This document shows, piece by piece, positions 34,319 to 42,919 of a DNA stretch of 64,000 nucleotides. The first letter of the stretch is position 1. Every line of letters starts with the position of its first letter. The stretch comes from an uncultured Treponema sp. (GTDB lineage: Bacteria > Spirochaetota > Spirochaetia > Treponematales > Treponemataceae): NCBI GenBank assembly GCA_946615905.1, contig CAMOIE010000013.1, positions 28,555 through 92,554 on the forward strand, written 5' to 3'. The notes beneath the pieces are model-generated. The model was not told where the DNA came from and did no database searches. It saw only the letters and a list, made by a program, of their open reading frames with translations. The translations under genes were made by a program, and so were the position numbers.

Positions 34319-35551
34319 TTAAATCTTAGTCTCATTTACGGTCGCCAAAATCACGCCTTGGGACGGGATTATCTCAAGTTTTTCGCCTGATTTTACCTGG
34401 CCTGCCTGCGTGACAATCTTTTTGCCGTCGGCAGTGCGGACCATGGCGTAGCCCCTCGCAAGAATTGTCCTCGGACTTGCCCCTTCGATTGTGTTGACGC
34501 AGGAGGCAATCCTGTTTTTGCAGTCCGCGATTTTTTGCTCGATGTTCTGAGAGAGGGAGACTTTTGCGTTCTCAAAGCGGTTTATCAAGGGCTGCTCGAT
34601 TGACCTGAGACGGATTTCCATGTTCTCCGCGTTGAAAGATTTTATCATCAGCTTTTGCCGCTCGATTTTCTGCATAATCGTATTGTAAAAGTCATCTGCA
34701 TAAGCTTTGACCGCCTGCGCGACTTCCGCCTGAATCGGAACGACAAGCTCCGCCGCCGCAGATGGGGTAGGTGCCCTCACGTCAGCCGCATAGTCACAGA
34801 GAGACCAGTCGATTTCGTGTCCGACAGCGGAGACGACTGGAATTTTTGACGCCGCGACCGCCCGGACCAGGCTCTCGTCGCTGAAAGGAAGGAGGTCTTC
34901 GAGGGAGCCGCCTCCACGGCCGACAATAAGCACGTCGCAGATATTGAAGGCGTTTGCTGTCTGAATCTGTTTTTCAATCGTGAGTGCGGCCCCGTCACCC
35001 TGAACCTGGGCAGGCAGAATCACCACGTTTACGCCGGGATTGCGTCTTCTAGTAATCTGTAGGATGTCACGGAGGGCAGCGCCTGTTGCTGATGTTACGA
35101 CTCCGACAGTCTTTGGAAATGCTGGCAGCTTTCTTTTTCTTTCTGAATTGAAAAGTCCTTCTGCGGCAAGCCTCCTCTTTCGCTCTTCGAGCATTTGCAG
35201 GATGTCGCCCTGGCCTGCGATTTCCATCTTGCTGATGATAATCTGGTAGTTTCCGCGCGGGGCATAGACTGAGATGGAGCCTGTGCAGCGGACTTTTGTT
35301 CCGTCCTTGGGTCTGAAAGTCAAGGTTGCCGCTCTTCCCCTGAACATAACGGCGGAAATCTGCGCCCCCTCGTCCTTGAGGGTAAAGTAAAGGTGACCCG
35401 TGGAATTCGGGCGGAAATTCGAGATTTCCCCTTCAAGGGTGATGTTCGGAAAGGAGGCTTCGAGAATGTCCTTTAGAAGCGATGTTAAATTTGTGACTGT
35501 AAAAACCGTGTCTTTGGGAAAAAGACCTTCCATGCCTGCTCTGCCTACCAT
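34319..35551 (-). CDS. xseA: Exodeoxyribonuclease VII large subunit
   Basis: N-terminal OB-fold (TVTNLTSLLKDILEASFPNITLEGEISNFRPNSTGHLYFTLKDEGAQISAVMFRG), then the catalytic part with VVTSATGAALRDILQITRRRNP, VLIVGRGGGSLEDLLPFSDESLVRAV and SAVGHEIDWSLCDYAADVRAPTPSAAAEL. A long C-terminal helical region follows. The frame extends to a TTG at 35587, but that TTG is part of the -35 box. The ATG at 35551 (MVGRAG) fits the promoter spacing; a later ATG (MEGLF, 35533) is also possible. Length is about 410 residues, within family range. Confidence 0.95.
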   Translation of the reverse strand: MVGRAGMEGLFPKDTVFTVTNLTSLLKDILEASFPNITLEGEISNFRPNSTGHLYFTLKDEGAQISAVMFRGRAATLTFRPKDGTKVRCTGSISVYAPRGNYQIIISKMEIAGQGDILQMLEERKRRLAAEGLFNSERKRKLPAFPKTVGVVTSATGAALRDILQITRRRNPGVNVVILPAQVQGDGAALTIEKQIQTANAFNICDVLIVGRGGGSLEDLLPFSDESLVRAVAASKIPVVSAVGHEIDWSLCDYAADVRAPTPSAAAELVVPIQAEVAQAVKAYADDFYNTIMQKIERQKLMIKSFNAENMEIRLRSIEQPLINRFENAKVSLSQNIEQKIADCKNRIASCVNTIEGASPRTILARGYAMVRTADGKKIVTQAGQVKSGEKLEIIPSQGVILATVNETKI

Positions 35552-35558
35552 AAATCGG

Positions 35559-35587
35559 ATTTTAGCTGATTGTGGCGATTTTTTCAA
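35559..35587 (-). promoter_or_regulatory. xseA promoter, predicted leaderless
   Basis: On the minus strand: TTGAAA (35587-35582), 17-nt spacer, TAAAAT (35564-35559), then 7 nt to the ATG at 35551. No SD. Confidence 0.55.
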
Positions 35588-35616
35588 TTGACGGCTTTAT
35601 GTTGCCGCCAATCGCC

Positions 35617-38205
35617 TTAGCTGTATAGGGAATTCAAAACCCTGTAGAGAATGTTCACCTTTTCCTTTTGGGCTGGTGTCAGCTCAGTCTGGCTTTCGTC
35701 AACGAGGCTTTCAAGGGAGGCGAGGCTTTCGTTCAGGGCTGTGGCAAATCCGCGCGAGACTTTGAACCAGTATGTTCCCTTTCCGTCTGAGAAGAGGCAG
35801 ATAAATCCATATTCCTTTCCCTTTTGCTTTGCGTAGGTCAGGCGAAGAACATAGTCAAGGGCTGAGCAGAGCTGTGCGTTTGCTTCCGGGCTTCCGGTAT
35901 GGATATTGAGGCTTTTGGGCCACTTGTCGTTTTCCACGGGAGTCAAGTTCAGGGTCTTTACGACTTTGCCGATAAGCTCGACTTTCTCCCCGTTCAGTGC
36001 GACTCCGCCATGTAAAATCAGACGGCCTTTCATGCCGCCTGCCTGGGCGATTTTATTTGAGTCCTTCTCGTTTTTGACGGCCTCTTTGAACTGCTCGTAG
36101 GGCAGGGCAAGGGTCTTCTTTCCCTTGAATTTCTCGATTTTAAAGTCGAACCCTCCAAGTGAAACTGCGTCCTCGTTCTTGTCCTTTTTGTTCGCACGCC
36201 CGCCGAAGATTCCATCATTTTTGCCGAGCAGCTCACGCTCTTTTTTGAAAAGTCCCCCCTTGTACTCAAGGTTTCCAGTGAGAGAACGGGATTTTTTTGA
36301 CCTCAAGCCGAGCAGGTCTTTTTCGAGTGAGGGTGAGATTTTTCTCAGCAGCTCTTTTGTAAGGGGGCTGACTGACATCGCGAACATTCTTGACGTGCGC
36401 ACGATTTCCCCCGCCACGATGAACAATGGGGCGCTTCTGAACATCGAGGAGCCGGGGTGGATTGAGATGTGGTCGGCTGTCAGTGTCCTGTAGGACTCCT
36501 TGCCTTCGCGGACGCAGACAAACTGAATCATTCCTGAGGCTATGCAGCAGAGGTAGTTGTCCATGGAACCTCCGCCTGTGACCGGAATTCCAAGGGCCGA
36601 GATTTCCTCTGTCAGCTGCTTTTTGATGTTCTCGATTTCCGCCATGACTTTCTCGTCAAGATAGTTGTTCTTGCAAAAACGCTCCCGGTTTTTCATCTGC
36701 TCGTATGTGCGGTAGAGCTTTACGTAGGAGACGAAATCACCCTGAATGTCGCGGAATGCGTGGTGGGCTTTTCGCGCGTCCATCTCCTCTCCTGGCGGGA
36801 GGACAAAGGGGCTGCGGGCTGACAAAAATGCCGACGCGATAATCGCCTCCTCAAGAATGTCAGGATAGCGCATAATCGCCTCGACCAGAATGCGGGATAT
36901 GCGGGGTTCCAGCGGGAATTCGACCATCAGCTTGCCGACGGAAGAAAGTGTCCTGTCCTCGTTTAATGCGCCTAGAAGATTAAGAGTCTCTACGGCTCCC
37001 CTGATACCTTCTTTGCCGGGCGGGGAGATAAAGTCGAATTTCTCAAAGTCCGTGATTCCAAGTTCCGCCATCCTAAGGACAACCTCGCTCAAGTCCGTGC
37101 GGTAGATTTCCTCGACCGTGTACTCCTCTCTCTCGTCAAAGTCCTTGCGGGAGTAAAGTCGGTAGCAGGTTCCGGGGCAGGTGCGTCCGGCTCTTCCCCG
37201 CCTCTGGTTGCAGGATGCACGGGAGACAGGTGTTTCCTCAAGGCTTGACGTGTATGTCCTCGGCGAGTAGAAATTCAGCTTGGCAAGGCCTGAGTCAATC
37301 ACCGTTGTTACCCCGTTGATTGTGACAGAGGTTTCCGCGATGTTCGTCGAGATTACGACCTTCTTTTTGCCGAATGGGGCTGAGTCAAAGACTTTCTCCT
37401 GCTCCTCTTTTGGAAGTCGGCCGTACAGTGGCACGATGTGGATTTTTGAGTGGAAGCTTGCGAATGAAAGGCGTTTCACGCAGTCGCGGATGATTTTCTC
37501 ACCGGGGAGGAATATCAAAATGTCCCCGTCCTCCTTGTTGTCAAGAACGCGGTCAACAGTCGCCTCGATTTTTGACAGCAGGGCATCGCAGCCTGTCTCC
37601 GTCGCTGTCGTCACCTTGCCGGCCGGCGGATCATATACCATTGCGACCGGGTAAGTCACAGTGTCAATAGTGACAATCGGGCAGCCGCCGAAATAGTCCG
37701 AGAATTTCTGGGCGTTCATCGTGGCCGAGGAGACTATCACCTTGAAATCGCTGCGCTCGGCCAAAACCCTCTTCAAAAGTCCGAGAACGAAGTCAATGTT
37801 AAGGCTTCTCTCGTGGGCTTCGTCAACCATGATGACTGAGTATTTTGACAGCCATGGGTCCAGCTTCATCTCCTGCAAGAGAATTCCGTCGGTCATGATT
37901 TTGATTTTTGTCGTTGAGTCGGTCTTGTCCTCGAAGCGCATCTTGTAGCCGACAAGGCCAGGGTAGCTGGTTTTGAGCTGCTTTGCGATGAACTCAGAGA
38001 CGCTCAGGGCGGCGATTCTTCTGGGCTGGGTGACCGCGATTACCCCGTTCTGGGAATATCCCGCCTCGTGCAGAATCACCGGAATCTGGGTCGTCTTTCC
38101 GGAGCCCGTCGGTGACTGTACTACAATCACCTGATTTTTTGAGAGTGAGTCCAAAATGAGCTGTTTTTGCTCGTAAACTGGTAGTTTCTTGTAATCAATC
38201 GACAT
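35617..38205 (-). CDS. hrpA: DEAH-box RNA helicase, HrpA/HrpB-like
   Basis: SF2 helicase motifs in order: I QSPTGSGKTTQIP, Ia TQPRRIAALS, II VDEAHERS, III SSATM, IV IFLPGE, V STNIAETSVTI and VI QRRGRAGRTCPGTCYRL. Helicase-associated (HA2) and OB-like C-terminal parts follow. At 862 residues it is far shorter than E. coli HrpA (about 1300) and near the spirochaete HrpA size. As I recall, Borrelia HrpA affects gene expression and infectivity. Likely role: RNA remodelling. SD AAGGA. It heads the minus-strand block before xseA. Confidence 0.9.
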   Translation of the reverse strand: MSIDYKKLPVYEQKQLILDSLSKNQVIVVQSPTGSGKTTQIPVILHEAGYSQNGVIAVTQPRRIAALSVSEFIAKQLKTSYPGLVGYKMRFEDKTDSTTKIKIMTDGILLQEMKLDPWLSKYSVIMVDEAHERSLNIDFVLGLLKRVLAERSDFKVIVSSATMNAQKFSDYFGGCPIVTIDTVTYPVAMVYDPPAGKVTTATETGCDALLSKIEATVDRVLDNKEDGDILIFLPGEKIIRDCVKRLSFASFHSKIHIVPLYGRLPKEEQEKVFDSAPFGKKKVVISTNIAETSVTINGVTTVIDSGLAKLNFYSPRTYTSSLEETPVSRASCNQRRGRAGRTCPGTCYRLYSRKDFDEREEYTVEEIYRTDLSEVVLRMAELGITDFEKFDFISPPGKEGIRGAVETLNLLGALNEDRTLSSVGKLMVEFPLEPRISRILVEAIMRYPDILEEAIIASAFLSARSPFVLPPGEEMDARKAHHAFRDIQGDFVSYVKLYRTYEQMKNRERFCKNNYLDEKVMAEIENIKKQLTEEISALGIPVTGGGSMDNYLCCIASGMIQFVCVREGKESYRTLTADHISIHPGSSMFRSAPLFIVAGEIVRTSRMFAMSVSPLTKELLRKISPSLEKDLLGLRSKKSRSLTGNLEYKGGLFKKERELLGKNDGIFGGRANKKDKNEDAVSLGGFDFKIEKFKGKKTLALPYEQFKEAVKNEKDSNKIAQAGGMKGRLILHGGVALNGEKVELIGKVVKTLNLTPVENDKWPKSLNIHTGSPEANAQLCSALDYVLRLTYAKQKGKEYGFICLFSDGKGTYWFKVSRGFATALNESLASLESLVDESQTELTPAQKEKVNILYRVLNSLYS

Positions 38206-38224
38206 ATTTCTTTTTCCTTATGTT

Positions 38225-38313
38225 GCCATGTTGAGCACGATGTCTCTCTGTCATGTTGAGCGTGAGCGAAACATCTCTTTTGCAGCAGATTCTTCGTTTC
38301 ACTCAGAATGACA
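38225..38313. repeat. Dispersed intergenic repeat (TGTCAT...ATGACA type)
   Basis: The core 38249-38313 is bounded by TGTCAT and its complement ATGACA and contains GTTGAGCGTGAGCGAA, AGATTCTTCG and ACTCAGAATGACA. A degenerate partial left end (CCATGTTGAGCACGATGTCTC) precedes it. TGTCATTCTGAGCG-type repeats are common between bacterial genes. It lies between hrpA and capA. Confidence 0.65.
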
Positions 38314-38318
38314 GTTTT

Positions 38319-39503
38319 TCATTTGTTTCCTTTGAGTAAATTTATCCGCTCTTTAAAATAATTTGCCTTTTCCTCAAAGCCTGAGCGTTTGAGCGAATGG
38401 ACAAAATCATCGTCCAAGAGTCGGATTACGTACTGGTCTTTCGGCGTGATGTAGGTCGTAATCAAAAAGTCCTCCGCCTTCAAAAGACTGACTTTTCCTC
38501 CTGATTTTGCGAATCTGGCCTTCACCATAAGGCCGTCCCCAGTCCAGTCCCGCTCTTCGTTTGGATTGTCGTAGGTCAGCTTTGTCCTCTGGGCTGAAAT
38601 CGTGTTTCCGTTTGCGTACATGACCAAGACCTTGCGATTGTTTTCGTTTGCGACACCGCTCGCGCTGCCGCTTCCATTTTCAAGAGGGCTTTCGATTATT
38701 TCCCATGGCTTTACGACGTGCGGGTGATTCGCCCAAATCACATCGATGGAACACTTCTCCGCCAGCTCCGCGTAAAAATCCTTCCGCCCCTGGGTCAGAG
38801 TCCTCTTGTATTCCTCCTCGCATGAATGAAGGGAAAGGACGAAAAGGTCATGGGGGACTGTGGAGGCCAGAGCCTGAATGTCAGAAATCATTCGCTTTTT
38901 CACGTCCGCCTTGAACTCTGCGTAGGGGTAATAGTTTATGTAGGATGCGAAATCCTGCCTGTTCAAAATCTCTGTCAGCGCGACAAAGAGAACCCTCCAG
39001 CCCTTTTTCTCTATCACGCAGTAGTCGAGTTCGCCCGCTGACTTTTCCTTTGTCCCTGAGTGCCAGACTCCGCTTTTCTTGGAGAAATATTCCTGAGTCT
39101 CCTTTATTCCCTGCAAGTATTGGTCGTTCGTGTGGTTGTTTGCAAGGGAGAAAACATTGAATCCCGCCTCAATCGCCGCGTCAGGGTAGGAGGGCTTCAT
39201 GTTGAACTGGGGGTAGGTCGCCCATTCAAGATTTTTCGCCGCTGGAGCCTCAAGATTTGCGAATGACAGGTCGGCTGACTTTACGAGAGGCTCTATGTCC
39301 TCGTAGATTGCCTTGAAATTCCCGAAGGTGAAATTCGGCTTGTGGGCCATTATGTCGCCCGCAAAGAGACATGTCAGCTCGGAGCCTAAATCATTTTTCT
39401 CTTGGAGAGAAACGTGATTTTCCGGGTCCTCGACATCCGGTGAGGAACACGAGAGAAGGACGAGAGGAAATGCAAAAATCAAAAGATTCCGCCGGAAAGT
39501 CAT
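38319..39503 (-). CDS. CapA-family lipoprotein (metallophosphoesterase-like)
   Basis: Lipobox PLVLLSC at about residues 14-20 (Cys ~19) predicts a membrane-anchored lipoprotein. The mature part has CapA/PgsA motifs: LTCLFAGDIMAHKP (GD.M), SFANLEAP (NLE), FSLANNHTNDQ (ANNH), LHSCEEEY (H..EE) and IWANHPHVVKPWE (H.HV.q). CapA proteins are linked to poly-gamma-glutamate or capsule export, and the family shares the metallophosphoesterase fold. The substrate here is unknown. No SD; a consensus -10 ends 6 nt before the ATG. Divergent from the bactofilin gene. Confidence 0.88.
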   Translation of the reverse strand: MTFRRNLLIFAFPLVLLSCSSPDVEDPENHVSLQEKNDLGSELTCLFAGDIMAHKPNFTFGNFKAIYEDIEPLVKSADLSFANLEAPAAKNLEWATYPQFNMKPSYPDAAIEAGFNVFSLANNHTNDQYLQGIKETQEYFSKKSGVWHSGTKEKSAGELDYCVIEKKGWRVLFVALTEILNRQDFASYINYYPYAEFKADVKKRMISDIQALASTVPHDLFVLSLHSCEEEYKRTLTQGRKDFYAELAEKCSIDVIWANHPHVVKPWEIIESPLENGSGSASGVANENNRKVLVMYANGNTISAQRTKLTYDNPNEERDWTGDGLMVKARFAKSGGKVSLLKAEDFLITTYITPKDQYVIRLLDDDFVHSLKRSGFEEKANYFKERINLLKGNK

Positions 39504-39509
39504 GCTGGC

Positions 39510-39538
39510 ATTATAAAGGAAGATACAGGCTTTTACAA
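39510..39538 (-). promoter_or_regulatory. capA promoter, predicted leaderless
   Basis: On the minus strand: TTGTAA (39538-39533), 17-nt spacer, consensus TATAAT (39515-39510), then GCCAGC and the ATG at 39503. Confidence 0.7.
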
Positions 39539-39560
39539 TCTTCTTTGAAAATTCGTCCGC

Positions 39561-39589
39561 TTGTAAAGAATCTATTTTCCGTGTAAAGT
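39561..39589 (+). promoter_or_regulatory. Bactofilin promoter, predicted leaderless
   Basis: TTGTAA (39561-39566), 17-nt spacer, TAAAGT (39584-39589), then 6 nt to the ATG at 39596. It shares the -35 sequence with the divergent capA promoter 22 bp away. Confidence 0.6.
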
Positions 39590-39595
39590 AAGAAT

Positions 39596-39958
39596 ATGGC
39601 CAACGTGAATGATTTTGACCTCTTCGACCTTGAGGAAGAGGACTTTGATACTATTCTTGCCTCTGACATCGCTTTCAGCGGAAATATAAAATTCGCAAAG
39701 CCCTTTATGATTCGCGGGACTGTCTCAGGTTCAATCGATGCGACCTCAGACTTGGTTGTGGACACGGGGGCTGTTGTTCACGCGGGAATCTCCGCCACGA
39801 AAGTCCTTGTCCGTGGAGAGGTCGTCGGTGACATCACTGCCCGCGACATGATTTTTATCTCGTCCACTGGTTCTGTCCGAGGCGACATACTCTCAAAGCA
39901 GGTCGTTTTGGAGCCGGGTTCCAAATTCTCCGGCAAATGTACTATGACAACTATTTGA
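39596..39958 (+). CDS. Bactofilin
   Basis: A small (120-residue) protein made almost wholly of the bactofilin beta-helix. Repeating short strands with small residues and Gly turns are clear: GNIKFAKPFMIRGTVSGSIDATSDLVVDTGAVVHAGISATKVLVRGEVVGDITARDMIFISSTGSVRGDI. Bactofilins polymerise into cytoskeletal filaments linked to the membrane and to cell shape or wall synthesis. The first ~25 residues are acidic (FDLFDLEEEDFDTI). Followed by a TPR protein gene. Confidence 0.93.
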   Translation: MANVNDFDLFDLEEEDFDTILASDIAFSGNIKFAKPFMIRGTVSGSIDATSDLVVDTGAVVHAGISATKVLVRGEVVGDITARDMIFISSTGSVRGDILSKQVVLEPGSKFSGKCTMTTI

Positions 39959-40000
39959 CGACAATTTGATGACGACTATTTAGTCGACTATTTAATTAAA
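39949..40000. repeat. Degenerate tandem ACTATTT repeats
   Basis: From the last bactofilin codons through the 56-nt gap, the unit (G)AC(T/A)A(T)TT recurs about four times at 11-15-nt spacing. It probably arose by slippage. No known signal is recognised, apart from the GGAAGG SD that follows. Confidence 0.4.
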
Positions 40001-40014
40001 AATTGGAAGGTAAT

Positions 40015-40647
40015 ATGAATACTGTGAATATTAAAAAGATTTTGCTTTCATCTGTGATATTTTTCGCGGCTCTTGCGGCTTTTTCCCAGCAGAAAAAGGA
40101 TGCCCTTGTTGAGTACAGGGCGGGACGCTATGAGTCTGCGATTAAGATTTGCGAGCAGGAAATCGCGAACAATCCCCAGAACATTGACTCCCACTGCGTC
40201 CTCTGCTGGTCTCTGGTCAGGAACCGCCAGTACGCCGCCGGTGAGCAGAGGGCAACGGAAGCCCGGAAACTTGCCCCGACTGACGTTCGCCTGATTGAAA
40301 TCCTTGGCGAGGCGAAATTCTATCTCGGAAAAAATGCCGCGGCCATGGAGCTTTTCCAGCAGTATGTCGAGAACGCAAAGAACGGCGCCCGCCTTGGAAA
40401 CGCCTATTATTATATGGGGGAAATCTACATCCGTCAGGCCAAGTACCAGCACGCTGACATCGCGATGACCGCCTCTGTCCACACGGAGCCTTTGGTCGAC
40501 TACTGGTGGACCCGCTGCGGCTATGCCCGCGAGATGGCTGGTTCATACGCCTCAGCCCTTGAGGCCTACAACAAGGCTCTGGAGCTTAATTCCGCCCAGA
40601 CTGACGCTGCCCGTGGAAAAGAGCGCGTCTCTGCAAAACTCCGCTAA
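40015..40647 (+). CDS. Exported TPR-repeat protein
   Basis: A signal peptide (ILLSSVIFFAALAAFSQ, residues about 7-24) is followed by four or more tetratricopeptide units, such as KDALVEYRAGRYESAIKICEQEIANNP and GAYYMGEIYIRQAKYQHADIAM. TPR proteins are protein-interaction scaffolds. The start is the ATG at 40015, 5 nt after a GGAAGG SD; an upstream TTG in frame is ignored. Next to bactofilin it may belong to an envelope-shape module, though this is only positional. Confidence 0.85.
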   Translation: MNTVNIKKILLSSVIFFAALAAFSQQKKDALVEYRAGRYESAIKICEQEIANNPQNIDSHCVLCWSLVRNRQYAAGEQRATEARKLAPTDVRLIEILGEAKFYLGKNAAAMELFQQYVENAKNGARLGNAYYYMGEIYIRQAKYQHADIAMTASVHTEPLVDYWWTRCGYAREMAGSYASALEAYNKALELNSAQTDAARGKERVSAKLR

Positions 40648-40668
40648 CTTTTTTGACTTTTGACTGTT

Positions 40669-42081
40669 ATGATTCATTTTGAAACCCTGGGCTGCCGTCT
40701 GAATCAGGCGGAAAGCGAAGGGGCTGCCCGCGCCTTTACCGACTCTGGATTTTCCGTCACTATGGCTCCTCTTTCATCCTCTTCAAAAGTCGATGAGAGC
40801 GTCCCCCTTTGTGTCCTCAACACCTGCACTGTCACCGCAAAGGCCGAGCAAAAGGCCAGGCGCATAATCCGCCTCCTGCTTGATAAATTCCCGAACTCTG
40901 TCTTGGTCGTGACTGGCTGCTATGCCCAGCTTCGTCCGGCTGAAATCAAGGCTGAAAGCCCTCGTGTCTGCGTCCTTCCTGGGCGGCAAAAGGAAATGCT
41001 TGCCGACTTGCCAAGTCTTTTAAAAGAAAATACTCTTTCTGCAGAGGATTTTGCCTCTTTTTTACAGGAAAAATTCGACGCAGAGGCGGCCAAAGCTCCA
41101 GAGAACACGATAACGAATGCCTTCCGCCTTTCGACCGACTCATTTTTGCATCATTCGCGCCCGTCTCTTAAAATTCAGGACGGCTGCAACGGCAAGTGCA
41201 CTTACTGTGCGATTCGTCTGGCCCGTGGAAAATCAGTCTCCCTTGATGCGGCTGAAGTCTTGAGGCGGGTCAAAGAGCTTGAGGATTCCGGCCAAAATGA
41301 GGTCGTGATTACTACCGTGAACATAGGCCAGTACGTGTCAAGCTACGAGGGCAGAACTTTGAATTTCACGGGTCTTTTGGAGCTGATTTTGCAGGAGACC
41401 TCGAAAATCGCCGTGAGAATCTCAAGCCTTTACCCAGAGATTGTCGACGATAAATTTGCCAAGGTCGTGTCGAATCCCCGCGTCCGCCCCCACTTTCATA
41501 TCTCAATCCAGTCAGGCTCTGACTCCATTCTTTCTAAAATGAAGCGGCCATATAAAATTGAGACCGTCTTCAAAGCCTGCGAGCTTTTGAAAAAAGCCAA
41601 GGGGCAGCCCTTTTTGGCCTGTGACATAATCGCGGGCTTTCCCGGTGAGAGCGACGATGACTTTGACCAGACCCTCGACATGCTCAAAAAGACCGGCATG
41701 ACCTATGTACACGCATTTCCCTTTAGCGCGCGTCCAGACACCGAGGCCTACAAAATGCGCCCGATGGTTCCCAATTCCGTGGCCGGGAAGAGGATCTCGG
41801 CTCTGGAAGAATACTCAAAAAATGCAAAAAGCGACTATATCAATTCCTTTGCAGGCAAGGAAATAACTGCCATTTGCGAGAGCCTCCGCCACAAGCGGCT
41901 CTTGCAGGACAAAATCGTGATTCATGCGGTCACGGAGAATTTCCTCCACTGCAAGATAGAGCTTCCATCGTCAGCGAAAAATCAGCCCAAGCCCGGAGAA
42001 CTTATAAAAGTCAGAATTTTGCGGCCGCTCGGCGACGGAGAAAAATCCGGGGACTGCGACACTTTAGCTGAACAAGTTTGA
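40669..42081 (+). CDS. mtaB: tRNA methylthiotransferase MtaB (t6A37)
   Basis: N-terminal UPF0004 domain with three cluster cysteines (TLGCRLNQAE, LNTCTVTAKAEQKAR, VVTGCYAQ). The radical SAM domain has DGCNGKCTYCAIRLARG (CxxxCxxC) and the family's VVITTVNIGQY, SLYPEI and HISIQSGSD. A C-terminal TRAM-like part follows. It converts t6A37 to ms2t6A in ANN-decoding tRNAs. CRLNQAE and IGQY favour MtaB over MiaB. I prefer the ATG at 40669; an in-frame TTG at 40660 exists. Neither has an SD or a suitably spaced -10, so the start is not certain. Confidence 0.92.
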   Translation: MIHFETLGCRLNQAESEGAARAFTDSGFSVTMAPLSSSSKVDESVPLCVLNTCTVTAKAEQKARRIIRLLLDKFPNSVLVVTGCYAQLRPAEIKAESPRVCVLPGRQKEMLADLPSLLKENTLSAEDFASFLQEKFDAEAAKAPENTITNAFRLSTDSFLHHSRPSLKIQDGCNGKCTYCAIRLARGKSVSLDAAEVLRRVKELEDSGQNEVVITTVNIGQYVSSYEGRTLNFTGLLELILQETSKIAVRISSLYPEIVDDKFAKVVSNPRVRPHFHISIQSGSDSILSKMKRPYKIETVFKACELLKKAKGQPFLACDIIAGFPGESDDDFDQTLDMLKKTGMTYVHAFPFSARPDTEAYKMRPMVPNSVAGKRISALEEYSKNAKSDYINSFAGKEITAICESLRHKRLLQDKIVIHAVTENFLHCKIELPSSAKNQPKPGELIKVRILRPLGDGEKSGDCDTLAEQV

Positions 42082-42105
42082 AAATTTAAAAAAGTCTGAT
42101 ATAAT
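42078..42105 (+). promoter_or_regulatory. mlaE promoter, predicted leaderless
   Basis: TTGAAA (42078-42083, overlapping the mtaB stop), 16-nt spacer, consensus TATAAT (42100-42105), 6 nt, ATG at 42112. No SD. Confidence 0.68.
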
Positions 42106-42111
42106 ACACTC

Positions 42112-42909
42112 ATGCTTTCAAGCTCCAAGACTCTCGAAAAAATCGGAAGGTTTGTACGTTCTCGTTTTGACTCTTTGCCATATGCGATGGGATATGCTGG
42201 ACGGCTTTTTTTTTCTTCCTTCTTTTTTTTCGTGAAGGAAAAGACCGCATATAAAATACTTATAATGCAGCTTCTTTTTACTTTTATCGAGGCCTTGCCC
42301 CTGATTGTCATAATGGCGGCTGCGATTGGCAGCGGCCTATATATAATTGGCTATAACTTTCTGATGTCAATCAATCAGGCTAACTTGATTTACAGAATCC
42401 TTGTTATTGTCATCATGCAGGAACTTGGACCTCTCCTTGTCGCCTTTGTCGTAACAGCCCGTTCTGCTACTGCTATTGCGACGGAACTGGCCGGAATGGT
42501 CGTCAGCCATCAAATCGAGTCTTATGTCTCATTCGGAATCGACCCGATCGGTCATCTTGCCGCCCCAAGGTTTTTGGGCGTAACCCTGTCACTTTTCTTT
42601 TTGAACCTGTATTTTTCCTTTTGCGGACTTTTAAGCCCTGCCATCGTGGCCCAGTTTGTCAATCCTGCCGCAGCCAGGGGCTTTTTCACAGGAATATTTT
42701 CTAACATCACGGTTTCTGGAATCCTGCTTTCTTCTGCGAAAAGCCTGATTTTCGGTATGGTCATTTCGATAATTGCAACTTACTTCGGCTTCAATGTGGA
42801 GCGTGCTTCTACGGAAATTCCTGTCGCAGGTCTTCAGGCAGTCGGAAAATCTGTTTTCGGGGTCATTCTTGCGGATGCCTTGATAATTGCTATTTCTGCT
42901 TTCTTTTAG
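42112..42909 (+). CDS. mlaE: MlaE-type ABC permease
   Basis: Six hydrophobic segments and the family signature MQELGPLLVAFVVTARSATAIATELAGMVVSHQIESYVSFGIDPI near the middle match MlaE/YrbE permeases, which move phospholipids between the inner membrane and an MCE protein. At 265 residues the length is normal. Operon: permease, ATPase, MCE protein, lipoprotein. Confidence 0.93.
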   Translation: MLSSSKTLEKIGRFVRSRFDSLPYAMGYAGRLFFSSFFFFVKEKTAYKILIMQLLFTFIEALPLIVIMAAAIGSGLYIIGYNFLMSINQANLIYRILVIVIMQELGPLLVAFVVTARSATAIATELAGMVVSHQIESYVSFGIDPIGHLAAPRFLGVTLSLFFLNLYFSFCGLLSPAIVAQFVNPAAARGFFTGIFSNITVSGILLSSAKSLIFGMVISIIATYFGFNVERASTEIPVAGLQAVGKSVFGVILADALIIAISAFF

Positions 42910-42919
42910 GCGGAGGAAA

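Noticed and set aside
35552..35587. TTG start for xseA at 35587
   Set aside because: The TTG belongs to a -35 box (TTGAAA-17-TAAAAT) 7 nt ahead of the ATG at 35551.
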